Shown one piece after another: positions 38,894 to 52,159 of a stretch of 64,000 bases of DNA. A program made the position numbers and the translations under genes. The DNA is from Archangium gephyra (lineage in GTDB: Bacteria; Myxococcota; Myxococcia; Myxococcales; Myxococcaceae): contig QFQP01000026.1 of the NCBI GenBank assembly GCA_003243425.1, positions 1-64,000 on the forward strand, in the 5' to 3' direction. Under the pieces are notes generated by a model that was given only the letters and a program-made list of their open reading frames with translations, was not told the origin of the DNA and ran no database searches. The number at the start of each line of letters is the position of its first letter. The first letter of the stretch is position 1.

Positions 38894-40618
38894 ATGGCTG
38901 ACGATGTGAGCGCCGTGGAGCTCAAGCTCCTCGACGAACGGAAGAACAAGGCGAAGCAACTGCAGGAACTCGGCGTCAACCCGTACGGCAACGGCTTCTC
39001 GCCGGACTCGCTGGCGGCGGAGCTCCTCGCGAAGTTCGGTGAAGTCGAGCCAGCGCAACTCGAAGCCGACAAGCCGGGCCCGTTCACCCTCGCAGGTCGC
39101 GTGGTCTCGGTTCGCGATTTCGGCAAGGCCGCCTTCGTGGTGTTGCAGGACCGCAGCGGAAGTCTGCAGGTGCACGTCAAGAAAGACGCGCTCGGCGACG
39201 ACACGTTCAAGATCTGGAAGCTCACCGACCTCGCGGACTTCATCGGCGTCACCGGGACGCTCTTCAAGTCGAAGACCGGCGAGCTCACCCTGGCGGCCAC
39301 GAGCCTGAAGTTCCTCGGCAAGGCGCTGCGTGGTCTGCCCGGCAAGTACAGCGGCGACGACGTCAAGGTGAAGCTCTCGCCCGAGCAGATGACGCGCGTG
39401 AAGGCCGCCGCCGACGCGGTGATGGCCGCCGTGACGGCCGCTCCCCAGGACCAGCGCGAAAAAGCGCGCGCTGACGCGGTGGCCGAGCAGTCGAAGGCGC
39501 TCGCCGGTGACGAGCTCAAGGCGCTGCCCGGCGCGGTGAACAAGGCGTGGGCCGAGAGCCAGGCGCTGGCCGACGTGGAAGAGCGGTACCGCCGCCGCTA
39601 CGTCGACCTGCTGTCGAACGCGAGCACGCGCGAGACGTTCAAGAAGCGCACGAAGCTGGTGCAGTTCATTCGCGACTTCCTCAACCGCCGCGACTTCCTC
39701 GAAGTCGAAACGCCGATGATGCACTCGCTGGTGTCGGGCGCGGCGGCGCGGCCGTTCGTCACGCACCACAACACGTACGACATCGATCTCTTCATGCGCA
39801 TCGCGCCCGAGCTGTACTTGAAGCGGCTCGTGGTCGGCGGCTTCGATCGTGTCTACGAGATCAACCGCAACTTCCGGAATGAGGGCGTCAGCACGCGCCA
39901 CAACCCGGAGTTCACGATGCTCGAATTCTACCAGGCGTACGCCACGTACGAAGACCTGATGGACCTCACCGAGGAGATGATCTCGGAGGCCGCCGTGGCG
40001 GTGACCGGCTCGTCGGTCGTGAAGTACGGCGAGCACACCATCGACTTCAAGAAGGGCTGGCCGCGCATTCCGATGACGGAGGCGATCAGTCAGCGCGTGC
40101 CCGAGTTGAAGGCCGCTGACTTCGCTGACGTCGAGAAGCTCCGCGCCGTCGCGCTGCGAGGCGCCGAAGAGAAGGACAAGGCGGCGATTTCGACGATGAA
40201 CATCGGCGAGCTCATTACTGCGCTCTTCGAGATGCACGTCGAAGGCACGCTGATTCAGCCCACGTTCATCACCCAGTTCCCGGTCGAGAGCAGCCCGCTC
40301 GCGCGCCGCAATGACGCGAACCCCGCGGTCACCGACCGCTTCGAGTTGTTCATCGTGGGGCGTGAAATCGCCAACGCGTTCTCCGAGCTGAATGACCCTG
40401 TCGATCAGGCTGGCCGCTTCCAGGCGCAGCTCGACGCGAAGACCCGTGGCCAGCAGGAGACGATGGACTTCGATCACGACTACATCCGCGCGCTCGAGCA
40501 TGGCCTGCCGCCGACCGCCGGTCAGGGCATCGGAATTGATCGCCTGGCGATGCTGTTGACGGACGCGCCCTCGATTCGCGACGTCATCCTCTTCCCTCTG
40601 CTCAAGCCCACGAAGTGA
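38894..40618 (+). CDS. lysS: Lysyl-tRNA synthetase, class II, with internal insertion
   Basis: The 574-residue enzyme charges tRNA-Lys. It has the anticodon-binding OB fold (FTLAGRVVSVRDFGKAAFVVL), motif 2 (FRNEGVSTRHNPEF) and motif 3 (GQGIGIDRLAML). Between the OB fold (LGKALRGLPGKY) and the catalytic core (DVEERYRRRYVDL) it carries an extra Ala/Lys-rich helical stretch of about 70 residues (154-225; bases about 39353-39569). In E. coli LysS these elements are nearly adjacent. The ATG at 38894 (MADDVSAVEL) is the likely start. The stop overlaps the start of the Lol-type permease. Confidence 0.93.
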   Translation: MADDVSAVELKLLDERKNKAKQLQELGVNPYGNGFSPDSLAAELLAKFGEVEPAQLEADKPGPFTLAGRVVSVRDFGKAAFVVLQDRSGSLQVHVKKDALGDDTFKIWKLTDLADFIGVTGTLFKSKTGELTLAATSLKFLGKALRGLPGKYSGDDVKVKLSPEQMTRVKAAADAVMAAVTAAPQDQREKARADAVAEQSKALAGDELKALPGAVNKAWAESQALADVEERYRRRYVDLLSNASTRETFKKRTKLVQFIRDFLNRRDFLEVETPMMHSLVSGAAARPFVTHHNTYDIDLFMRIAPELYLKRLVVGGFDRVYEINRNFRNEGVSTRHNPEFTMLEFYQAYATYEDLMDLTEEMISEAAVAVTGSSVVKYGEHTIDFKKGWPRIPMTEAISQRVPELKAADFADVEKLRAVALRGAEEKDKAAISTMNIGELITALFEMHVEGTLIQPTFITQFPVESSPLARRNDANPAVTDRFELFIVGREIANAFSELNDPVDQAGRFQAQLDAKTRGQQETMDFDHDYIRALEHGLPPTAGQGIGIDRLAMLLTDAPSIRDVILFPLLKPTK

Positions 40619-43022
40619 CACGCACTCAGAAGCTCGCCGTCGGGTCGGTGTTGCTGCTGCTCGGTTTCGTCGAGCTGGTGGTGGGCCTCGTGCGTTCGGA
40701 GCTGCTCGGCTTCGTCATCGGTGAATGGGCGCTGGCCGCGTTTGGCTGGGGCACTGCGGTCGATCTGCTGGCCGGCGCAGGTTCGGTCATCGGGCACGCG
40801 CAGACCGTCGCGGCCGTGAAGAGCATGACCACGCCCGGTGCGTTCGCCTCGGGCCAGGTGCACCTCATCATCGGCACGCTGGCGTGGATCGTGGGTTGGG
40901 CGCTGGTGGCCTTCACGTTCGAGAAGGCGCCGCCGCCACCTGAGAACAGCCCGGCGTTCGGCAAGCCGCTGCACCCGCGGCTCGCGAACTTCATCGACTT
41001 CCACTGGGGCACGCTCGCGGCGTTCGGCTTCGGCATCTTCCTCGCCGAGGCCGTGTTCATCGGGCTGTACCTGGCGGTGGTCGGCAAGGGCTCGGTGCAG
41101 GGCGGCGTGGTGCAGGGCGGGTTGTCGCCGGTCTCCGCGTTCCTCGTCGCGTTCGCGGTGTCGATGGCGCTGGCCTTCGCGGGCGGCTTCCTCGGCGCGG
41201 CGAACTCGAAGCGGCTGTCGACGCCTGAAGCGACGCTGGCGGTGCTGTATTTCGGTCTGCCGATTCCCGCAGTGCTGACGGTGATGCACTTCGTGCCCGA
41301 CCTGATGCTCAAGCTCGGGTACCGGCTGCGTGAGATCGTCTACCTGTCGTCGCTGCTCGGTGAGAATCAACCGGCGCTCGGCTACTGGCTCATCACCGTC
41401 GCGTTGTTCCTGGCGCTGTTCATCGGCATCTCGCTCGGCTTCGTCGCGACGTCTTCGGGGCGGCTCGACCTGCGCCTGTCGTACGAGTTGTTCATCGCCG
41501 CGCGCCACGTGTCGGTCTTCCGACCGCGGTTGCTGCTCGGCGTGTTCGGTGTGCTGATTCTCGGCATCATTCCGCCGCTGCTGCTGTGGGCGATCGTGAG
41601 CGCTGCCGAGAAGGTGGTGGAGCGTACGCGCATCAAGCGTCTCGGTCAGAAAGACCCGCTGCTCGCCGCCGAGGCGATGCACGCCGCGAAGTTGAAGGAA
41701 CAGTCGCCGACCGCGCTGATGACGTCGATCTCGCTCGGTGGCGTGGGCGTCGGCGTGATGGCGCTGATCATCGTGTTGTCGGTGATGAGCGGCTTCGAGG
41801 CCGATCTCCAGAAGAAGATCCTCGGTACGAACTCGCACGGCGTGGTCATGCGTTACGACCCGCAGATGCCCGAGTACGACGAGGTGATGAAGAAGGTCCT
41901 CGGGGTGCGCAACATCGCCGGTGCGACGCCGTTCATCTTGAACGAGGTGATGGTCTCGTCGGAGGGCAACATCTCGGGTTCGATGATCAAGGGCATCGAC
42001 CCCGAGACCGTCGGCACGGTCACGGATCTCCCCGAGTATCTGCTGCCCGGCGGCAAGCTCGAGTGGCTCGTCGACCCCTCGCAGATCAAGAAGAAGCGCC
42101 TGGCAGAACTGAACGAGCCCGCGTTCGACGCCAAGCCCGCCGAGCCGCAGAAGCTCGACAAGGGCCCCAGCGACATCGAGCGCGATCCGCTGCTCGACCT
42201 GCCCGATCCCGAGAAGGAAGCCGAAGTGGTGTTGCCCGGCATTCTCATGGGCCGTGAGCTCGCCGCGTCGATGCGCGTGGTCGTCGGCGATCGCGTGAAC
42301 GTGGTCTCGCCCATCGGCGGCGAAATCGGCCCTCAGGGCCCGATGCCCAAGAGCCGCCCGTTCCGCGTCGCCGGCATCTTCTATTCGGGCATGTACGAGT
42401 ACGACTCGAAGTTCGTCTACATCCACCTCAAGGAGGCGCAGACGTTCTTCGGCGTGAAGGGCGCCAGCGGCATCGAAGTGAAGGTGCACGACGTCGACAA
42501 CGCGCGCGGCACCATGAAGGCCGTCTACGACCTGCTCGAGGGCTACCCGTACCGCACCAAGGACTGGGGCGAGATGAACAAGAACCTGTTCTCGGCGCTG
42601 CGGCTCGAGAAGCTGGTGATGGGCATCATCTTGTCGATCATCTCGATCGTGGCCGCGGGCCTCATCGTCGCGACCGTGGTGATGCTGGTGCTCGAGAAGC
42701 GCAAGGAAATCGCGGTGCTCAAGGCGCTCGGCGTGCCCGACGGCGGCATCGTGAAGATCTTCCTGGGTGAAGGTCTTCAGATCGGCGTGGCTGGCGCGAT
42801 TCTGGGCCTCATCGCCGGCCTCGCGTGGTGCTTCTTCATCGAGCGCGTGGGCATCAAGCTCGATCCACAGGTCTATTACATTCCCGCGTTGCCGGTGCGC
42901 ATCGAGACCTTCCAGACCGCGCTCGCGGTGGTGATCGCGATTCTGGTGACGTTCCTCGCCAGCATCTACCCGGCGCTCAAGGCCTCGCAGGTCGAGCCCG
43001 TCGACGGACTCAAGGCGGAATG

Positions 43023-43023
<1 letters not shown>
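40615..43023 (+). CDS. LolC/E-type permease with large N-terminal membrane extension
   Basis: The 802-residue protein ends in a LolC/E-like permease: SYELFIAARHVS, SISLGGVGVGVMALIIVLSVMSGFE, a periplasmic domain, LEKLVMGIILSIISIVAAGLIV, RKEIAVLKALGV and YPALKASQVEPVDGLK. Usual LolC/E proteins have about 400-415 residues. Here about 285 residues with some seven membrane helices precede this part, and the periplasmic domain also has an acidic insertion (about 480-545). It should extract lipoproteins from the inner membrane for transfer to the outer membrane, with the LolD encoded next. The GTG overlaps lysS (GTGA). Confidence 0.85.
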
Positions 43024-43709
<686 letters not shown>

Positions 43710-43786
43710 TGCACGAGCGCGAAATCGCTGGGCGTTTTCCCTCGTATTGCGCGCGGCTTCGTATTTAGAGGAGCCGCCCTTTCGCC

Positions 43787-46171
43787 GTGAATTCGCGTCT
43801 CTTCGCCATGTTGTCGTCGTTGCTGGTGGCCACCGTCTCGGCCCCGCTGACGGCGCGTGCGCAACTGCTGACGGATTCTCCGGCCCGCGACGAGTCGGAC
43901 CGCATCACCGAGGTTCGCGTCGAAGGAAATCGCCGCGTCGAATCGCAGGCCATCGCGCGCGCGTTGAAGCAGAAGGTCGGAGATCTCTTCGATCACACGC
44001 GCACCAGCGACGACCTCCGTGCGTTGTGGGCGCTCAAGTATTTCAACGACGTGCAGTTGCTGGTGCAGCGCACGCCGTCGGGTATCGCCTACGTGGTGCG
44101 CGTGACCGAGAAGCCGACGGTGCGCTCGGTGCTGCTGCAGGGCAACGACGAGCTCTCGAAGGACGACTTCAAAGACACGCTCGACATCAAGGCGTTCACC
44201 ATTCTCGACATCGCCGCTGCCAAGCGGAACGAGAAGAAGATCCTCGATAAGTACCTCGAGAAGGGCTTCTTCCTCGCCGAGGTGAAGCACGAGGTGCGCC
44301 CCGTCGACGACGAGGGCAAGGAAGTCGATCTCGTCTTCGTCATCTCCGAGCACGCCAAGGTGATGGTGAAAGACATCGTCTTCCTCGGCGTTCAGAAGGT
44401 GCCGGTCGACGAGATCAAGTCGGTGATGGGAACGCAGGAGGGCGGCTACCTCTCGTTCCTCACCAGCCAGGGCACGTACCGCGAAGAGCTCTTTCAGCGC
44501 GATCTGCAGATCATCCAGATGGCGTACTTCGACCGCGGCTTCATCAACGTGCGCGTCGACAAGCCCATCGTCACGCTGTCGCCCGACAAGCGCTACATCA
44601 CCATCTCCATCCGCGTCGAAGAGGGTGAGAGCTACAAGATCGGCAAGATCGACTTCTCGGGTGACCTGCTCGTCAGCAAGGAGATCCTGCACAAGCTGAT
44701 GACCAGCAAGGAGAACGAGACGTTCAATCGCTCGCTCCTGGCCAAGGACATTCAGGCCATCACCGACGTCTATTACGACTCGGGTCACGCCTACGCGAAC
44801 ATCACGCCGGTCACTGCCGTGAACGCGGAAGCGAAGATCATCGACCTCACCTTCGACGTTCAGAAGGGCCCCAAGGTCTACATCGAGCGCATCGACATCG
44901 TCGGCAACACCAAGACACGCGACAAAGTCATTCGTCGTCAGTTGCGTGTGTACGAAGGCGAGCTCTTCAACGGCACCGGCATGCGCCGTTCGAAGGAGAA
45001 GGTCACGGCGCTCGGCTTCTTCGAGTCGGTCGAGGTCACGCACAAGCCCGGTTCAGACGGTGAACACGTCGCCGTTCAGGTCGAGGTGAAGGAAAAGTCG
45101 ACCGGCACCTTCCAGGTCGGCCTCGGTTTCTCGAACGTCGAGTCGTTCATCTTCACCGCGCAGATCGCGCAGCAGAACTTCCTCGGTTGGGGCCAGTCGG
45201 TCTCGGCCAGCGCGCAGATTTCTGCCCTGCGTCAGTTCTTCCAGCTCAGCTACTTCGACCCGTACTTCCTCGACACCAACTTCATCTTCTCGGTCGACGC
45301 GTACCGTACGCAGCTCGACTACTTCGGCTTCGTGCGCGACGCCTTCGGTGGCACCGCGAGCATCGGTTACTACCTCGTGGCCGACGAGATGAGCTTGAAC
45401 CTCGGGTACACGTTCGAGCGCGTCAACGTGACCGTCGGCAGTCAGTCGACCGGCGCACAGCTGGCCGGCCAGTTCCGCAACGGTGTCACCAGCGCGCTGC
45501 GCCTCTCGTGGACGTGGGACAAGCGCAACAACCGCCTCTTCCCCACGTCAGGGTGGTTGTCCTTCGCGTCGGTCGAGACGGCGCCGTTCTTCTTGAACCC
45601 GTTCAACCAGAACGAGCAATACAACTTCAACAGGTACACCGCGTACCAACGCGTCTACTTCCCGTTGCCGTTCGGCTCGGTGTTCAAGATGAACGCGCAG
45701 GTCGGGTACCTGCAGGAGCACTACCCGTCGTCGCGCCCGCTGCCGGTCAGCGAGCTCTACTTCCTCGGCGGCATCAACACGATCCGCGGCTACCCGCTGC
45801 GTCAGGTCGCTCCGTCGGAGCTGGTGTGCAACTCGCTCAGCCCCGACTGCAGCGTCGGCCCGCTCCGTGTCGGCGGCAACAAGCAGTTCATCTTCAACGC
45901 CGAGCTCGAGATTCCGCTCATCGAGAAGGTCGGCATTCGTGGCGTGCTCTTCTTCGACGCCGGCAATGCCTTTGGTCGCACCACGCCGTTCTTCGGTCAG
46001 GACCCGACGGCTGGTCGCGAAACGCCGCTCGGTCTTCTGTACTCGGTCGGCTTCGGTGTGCGCTGGTTCTCGCCCATCGGCCCGCTGCGCTTCGAGTGGG
46101 GTATTCCGCTCACGCGTCGCCCCACCGACTTGCCGATTCAGTTCGAGTTCAACATCGGCAACTCGTTCTGA
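43787..46171 (+). CDS. bamA: Outer membrane protein assembly factor BamA
   Basis: The 794-residue protein has a signal peptide ending in ARA, five POTRA domains (for example ITEVRVEGNRRVESQAI, VYIERIDIVGNTKTRDKVI) and a C-terminal 16-strand barrel. The loop-6 motif is IRGY in NTIRGYPLRQV instead of the usual VRGF, and the protein ends in aromatic FNIGNSF. It inserts beta-barrel proteins into the outer membrane. The GTG at 43787 has a GAGGAG about 15 bases upstream. It follows lolD by 77 bp. Confidence 0.95.
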   Translation: MNSRLFAMLSSLLVATVSAPLTARAQLLTDSPARDESDRITEVRVEGNRRVESQAIARALKQKVGDLFDHTRTSDDLRALWALKYFNDVQLLVQRTPSGIAYVVRVTEKPTVRSVLLQGNDELSKDDFKDTLDIKAFTILDIAAAKRNEKKILDKYLEKGFFLAEVKHEVRPVDDEGKEVDLVFVISEHAKVMVKDIVFLGVQKVPVDEIKSVMGTQEGGYLSFLTSQGTYREELFQRDLQIIQMAYFDRGFINVRVDKPIVTLSPDKRYITISIRVEEGESYKIGKIDFSGDLLVSKEILHKLMTSKENETFNRSLLAKDIQAITDVYYDSGHAYANITPVTAVNAEAKIIDLTFDVQKGPKVYIERIDIVGNTKTRDKVIRRQLRVYEGELFNGTGMRRSKEKVTALGFFESVEVTHKPGSDGEHVAVQVEVKEKSTGTFQVGLGFSNVESFIFTAQIAQQNFLGWGQSVSASAQISALRQFFQLSYFDPYFLDTNFIFSVDAYRTQLDYFGFVRDAFGGTASIGYYLVADEMSLNLGYTFERVNVTVGSQSTGAQLAGQFRNGVTSALRLSWTWDKRNNRLFPTSGWLSFASVETAPFFLNPFNQNEQYNFNRYTAYQRVYFPLPFGSVFKMNAQVGYLQEHYPSSRPLPVSELYFLGGINTIRGYPLRQVAPSELVCNSLSPDCSVGPLRVGGNKQFIFNAELEIPLIEKVGIRGVLFFDAGNAFGRTTPFFGQDPTAGRETPLGLLYSVGFGVRWFSPIGPLRFEWGIPLTRRPTDLPIQFEFNIGNSF

Positions 46172-46174
46172 GCC

Positions 46175-47092
46175 TCAGAGCGACATGAACACCATGGTGA
46201 TGGCCATGCCGATGAGCGTGAGGCCGACACCCGCGCCCATCATCACCAGCTCCATCGGAATCGCGCGTCGCTGCGGCGGCAGCTCGATCGTCGGTTCGGG
46301 CGGCGAAGGCACGGGGGCTTCGACGGGCGCGGAGACCGAGACCGAAGGTTCTGCCACCACAGGTACGGAGACCGGTTTGGCCGCCATCGCGCTGGGCCGA
46401 GCGACCGCCGTCATCTCCTGCGGCGCACGTTCGGCGGCGTCGAAGCGCAGCACCGTCTGACCGAGCTCCACGGTGTCGCCGGTCTTGAGCGCCGCTGACT
46501 TCTTCACCAGCCTGCCGTTCACGTAGACGCCGTTCATCGAGCCCGACACCGGCTCGAGCACGAACTCCTTGCCGCGCTTGAACAGCCGCGCCTGCTGCCG
46601 GCTCACCGAGCGATCGCGCACCCGAATGACCGCGTCGTCGGCGCGACCGATGGAGTTGTCGTTGAAGGGAATCGCGTACACGTGGCCCTGATCGAGCCCG
46701 GTGACGCAGGTGAAGCTCGCTGCGCGAGTGTCCTGCACCGGCACGTCGGCGCCCGAGAGCAGCTGCTCGGCGACGAAGGCCGTGTCGATGGTCTTGCGCG
46801 ACTCGCGCTTCTTCGCGTCGACCACCCGACGAATCACCACGTCGTTGGGCAGCTTGAGCTCTTCGTCAGCCACCACGAGGCGCGGAATGCGGGCCGGGAA
46901 GAGCGAGGCACCGATTCGCACCGAACGCTGCGCCGTCACGCTCAGCTGTTGACCCAGGGTCGTCAGCGTCAAGAAGCCGTGTGGCAGGCCGTCGATGCGA
47001 ATGTGGTCTTTCATGCCACCACCCACGGTGAGGATGCCGTCGGCGAGGTCGACCTGCGTCGTTTCGTGGTTCCAGATGATGTCGATGAGCAT
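46175..47092 (-). CDS. FHA-domain protein with C-terminal membrane helix
   Basis: The 305-residue protein has a first half with an FHA-like or beta-sandwich character (VGGGMKDHIRIDGLPHGFLTL), then a clear FHA domain at about 135-215 (NSIGRADDAVIRVRDRSVSR, QARLFK, SMNGVYVNG), a Pro-rich linker and one C-terminal membrane helix (VMMGAGVGLTLIGMAITMVF). FHA domains bind phosphothreonine, so it may read the output of Ser/Thr kinases such as the two in this window. It is convergent with bamA. Confidence 0.85.
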   Translation of the reverse strand: MLIDIIWNHETTQVDLADGILTVGGGMKDHIRIDGLPHGFLTLTTLGQQLSVTAQRSVRIGASLFPARIPRLVVADEELKLPNDVVIRRVVDAKKRESRKTIDTAFVAEQLLSGADVPVQDTRAASFTCVTGLDQGHVYAIPFNDNSIGRADDAVIRVRDRSVSRQQARLFKRGKEFVLEPVSGSMNGVYVNGRLVKKSAALKTGDTVELGQTVLRFDAAERAPQEMTAVARPSAMAAKPVSVPVVAEPSVSVSAPVEAPVPSPPEPTIELPPQRRAIPMELVMMGAGVGLTLIGMAITMVFMSL

Positions 47093-47202
47093 GGCGGTGA
47101 CCTCGCCAAGGCAGGGGCAATGCCGACGCGAAGTACGCGAAATCGTTCGACTTCACTTCTCGGAGGGTCCGCAGAGAGAGAAGGCATAGTCTCCGCGCCG
47201 CG

Positions 47203-48438
47203 ATGCGACCGATTGCGTTGAGCTGCGTGGTGTTGATGCTGGCGGGCTGCCGTGACGAGCAGGCGGGACCGAAGAACAGAGCGGCGCAGCAACGACCGCC
47301 GCAGGCTCCGGCGCCGGCCGCAGTTCCCGGTCAGGTGCGCACTGTCGACGCGGCTCCGGCCTTCACGTTCACCAGCGGCAGCACCTGGGCCGACGGTGCC
47401 GTGACGTATCTGGGCAGTGTCATCGAGCCAGCGAAGCCGCAGGCCGGCCAGCCCGTGCAACTTCGTCACTACTTCCGTGCCGACAAGCCGGTGCCGGCCG
47501 GGCCATGGCGCTTCTTTCTGCACGTGATGGACGAGGCGACGAAGCAGCAGGTCGGGAACCTCGATCACGAGCTGCAGCAGGGCGCGGCGCCGCTGGGCTC
47601 CTGGCCGCAGGGCAAGATCATCGAAGACGTGCACGGCTTCCAGATGCCGCCGAACTTCAATGGCGTGCTGCGCCTGTACGTTGGCTTCTGGAACGACGCG
47701 GGTCGCCTGCCGGTCGACACCTCCGCGCAGTCTGACGGTCAGGGTCGCGTGCTCGGCCCGAAGCTCGAGGTCGGCAACGTGCAACCTCTGCCCGAGTACG
47801 CCATGGCGCGAGCCACGAAGGCGCCGGTCATCGACGGCAAGCTCGACGACGCGGTCTGGGCGAGCGCGAAGGAGGTGGCGCTCACCCGCAGCTTCGACGG
47901 CGGCCCCGTCTCACGGAAGACCACCTTCCGCATGCTGTGGGACGACGAGAACATCTACGTCGCGTTCCGCGCGGAAGACCCCGACGTGTGGGGCTCGCTC
48001 AAGAACAAGGACGACCCGATCTACAACGAGGACGTGGTCGAGGTGTTCCTCGACGCCGACGCCGATGGGCGCACCTACAACGAGCTGCAGGTCTCGCCGC
48101 ACAACGTGAACTTCGACGCCAGTTTCACCGCGCGTCGCAGCGATCTCGCTGAAGCCATGAAGTGGGAGTCGGGCATGAAGACCGCGGTCTTCGTCAAGGG
48201 CACGCTCGACGACGACGGCGACACCGACGAGTACTGGTCGGCCGAGATGCAGATTCCCATCGCGAAGCTGAACGCGCTGCCGAAACCTGTGCCGCAGAAG
48301 GGCGACCGCTGGCGCTTCAACGCGTACCGCCTCGAGCACATCGCGCGAGGTTCCAACATCGAAGGGCAGTCGTTCTCGCCGCTGTTCGTCGGCGATTTCC
48401 ACGCGCTGCCCCGCTTCGGCTGGCTCGTCTTCGAGTGA
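47203..48438 (+). CDS. Lipoprotein with CBM9-like domain
   Basis: The 411-residue lipoprotein (lipobox MLAGC, Cys16) has a Pro/Ala-rich linker, a central beta domain (YLGSVIEPAKPQAGQPVQL) and a C-terminal carbohydrate-binding family 9-like domain starting at IDGKLDDAVWASA, with the hallmark strands TTFRMLWDDENIYVAF and VVEVFLDADADG and LSPLFVGDFH-like end. It may bind sugars or aromatic ligands at the cell surface. It starts 110 bp from the divergent FHA gene. Confidence 0.78.
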   Translation: MRPIALSCVVLMLAGCRDEQAGPKNRAAQQRPPQAPAPAAVPGQVRTVDAAPAFTFTSGSTWADGAVTYLGSVIEPAKPQAGQPVQLRHYFRADKPVPAGPWRFFLHVMDEATKQQVGNLDHELQQGAAPLGSWPQGKIIEDVHGFQMPPNFNGVLRLYVGFWNDAGRLPVDTSAQSDGQGRVLGPKLEVGNVQPLPEYAMARATKAPVIDGKLDDAVWASAKEVALTRSFDGGPVSRKTTFRMLWDDENIYVAFRAEDPDVWGSLKNKDDPIYNEDVVEVFLDADADGRTYNELQVSPHNVNFDASFTARRSDLAEAMKWESGMKTAVFVKGTLDDDGDTDEYWSAEMQIPIAKLNALPKPVPQKGDRWRFNAYRLEHIARGSNIEGQSFSPLFVGDFHALPRFGWLVFE

Positions 48439-48441
48439 GGG

Positions 48442-50901
<2,460 letters not shown>

Positions 50902-50972
50902 TGGCGTCGTTTAGTTCACGCCCGTCGTCGGACGAACGGAAAGTCAGCAGCAGCCGGCTCGCGCCGCACGCG

Positions 50973-52112
50973 TCACTGTGCCGCGGCGACCGGCTTCACG
51001 ACCAGCCGCGCGGCGACGTCGGCGATCTTCTCCTTGAAGTCAGCCAGCAGCTCCTTCGGCAGCGGGTCGGCGCGCGGGAAATTCTGGTTGAGCGGGTTCG
51101 ACCACTTGCCACCACGCTTGAGCCCGAAGTGCAGGTGCGGCCCCGTGGTGTACGCGCCGGTGTTGCCAGACTCGGCCAGCACCGTCTTCTGCGCGACCTT
51201 CTGCCCGGCCTTCACGAGGATCTTCGAGAGGTGCATGTAACAAGTCTCGAAGCTCATCACGTGCTTCACGCAGACGATGTTGCCGCCGCCGTGATCCCAC
51301 CCGGCCTTCGTCACCGTGCCGTCAGAGACCGCCCACACCGGCGTGCCGACCGGCGCGTGGTAGTCGACGCCGTTGTGATTGCCGACGTAGTTGAGCACCG
51401 GGTGAAAACGGCTGCCGAAGCCGCTGGTCACGTGCGCGTACTTGAGCGGTGACTTGAGGAACGTCTTGCGTGCCGACAGCCCGTCTTCGGTGAAGAACGT
51501 CTCGGTGCCATCGGCCATCTTGTAGCGGAACGAGCGCTTGGTACCGACGGAGCTGCCCACGTACTCGGCCGCGAGCACGCGCCCGTATTCGAGCGTACGG
51601 CCCTTGTGGATGACCTTCTCGACGACGGCGCGCATGCGGTCGCCCTTCTGCACGTCGCGATAGAAATCGACGTCCCACGCAAAGACGTCCGCGAGGGTGA
51701 TGGCGATGTCGGGGCGCTCATCGGCCGCGAGCGCCGCGTCCCACACGTTCGATTCGACGGTCAGCTCGACGAGGTCGGTGCGTTGCTCACGTTCGATCTC
51801 GCGCTTGCGTCCCACGTAGCGCTCGCCATCTCGACGCACCTGCCACTCGGTCAGCAGGCTGCGGCGGTAGTCGAGCACGTCGAGCTGACCGCCGCGGAAC
51901 ACGAAGCGGAGCTGATCGCCGGGGCGCGCCTTGCGGAAGTTGAACTCCGCGGCTTCCAGCGCGCCGTGGACCGAGTTGACCGTCGCCTCATCGAGGCCGG
52001 CGTCGTACAGCGCCTTCGCCACGGTCTGGTTCTTGTCGAGACGACGATTCTTGATGAGCGTCGAGTCCTGCGCGCTCAAGAGCAGACCGGTAAGGGCGAC
52101 GGCAACCAGCAT
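50973..52112 (-). CDS. M23 (LytM-type) peptidoglycan endopeptidase
   Basis: The 379-residue protein has a signal-like start (MLVAVALTGLLLSAQ), an N-terminal region like the Opacity-associated/LysM-like domain of MepM (VAKALYDAGLDEATVNSVHGAL), and a C-terminal M23 domain with zinc ligands His246 and Asp250 (NHNGVDYHAP) and the H326-L-H328 motif. It should cut peptide cross-links in peptidoglycan. All metal ligands are present, so it is probably active. It stands 71 bp downstream of glgP on the same strand. Confidence 0.9.
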   Translation of the reverse strand: MLVAVALTGLLLSAQDSTLIKNRRLDKNQTVAKALYDAGLDEATVNSVHGALEAAEFNFRKARPGDQLRFVFRGGQLDVLDYRRSLLTEWQVRRDGERYVGRKREIEREQRTDLVELTVESNVWDAALAADERPDIAITLADVFAWDVDFYRDVQKGDRMRAVVEKVIHKGRTLEYGRVLAAEYVGSSVGTKRSFRYKMADGTETFFTEDGLSARKTFLKSPLKYAHVTSGFGSRFHPVLNYVGNHNGVDYHAPVGTPVWAVSDGTVTKAGWDHGGGNIVCVKHVMSFETCYMHLSKILVKAGQKVAQKTVLAESGNTGAYTTGPHLHFGLKRGGKWSNPLNQNFPRADPLPKELLADFKEKIADVAARLVVKPVAAAQ

Positions 52113-52159
52113 GGCGGCGCACCTTAAAGGAGCTTTGAGCTCAACGCTCCTTCGCGGCG

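Noticed and set aside
38390..40621. Minus-strand open frame of 743 codons opposite lysS
   Set aside because: Same Arg/His/Leu-rich shadow composition; lysS on the plus strand is certain.
40522..42489. Minus-strand open frame of 655 codons opposite the Lol-type permease
   Set aside because: Composition of a shadow frame and no recognisable start or domain.
46175..47092. T3SS SctD (FHA-fold ring protein)
   Set aside because: The membrane helix is C-terminal with nothing periplasmic after it and the gene is far from the T3SS; an ordinary FHA signalling protein fits better.
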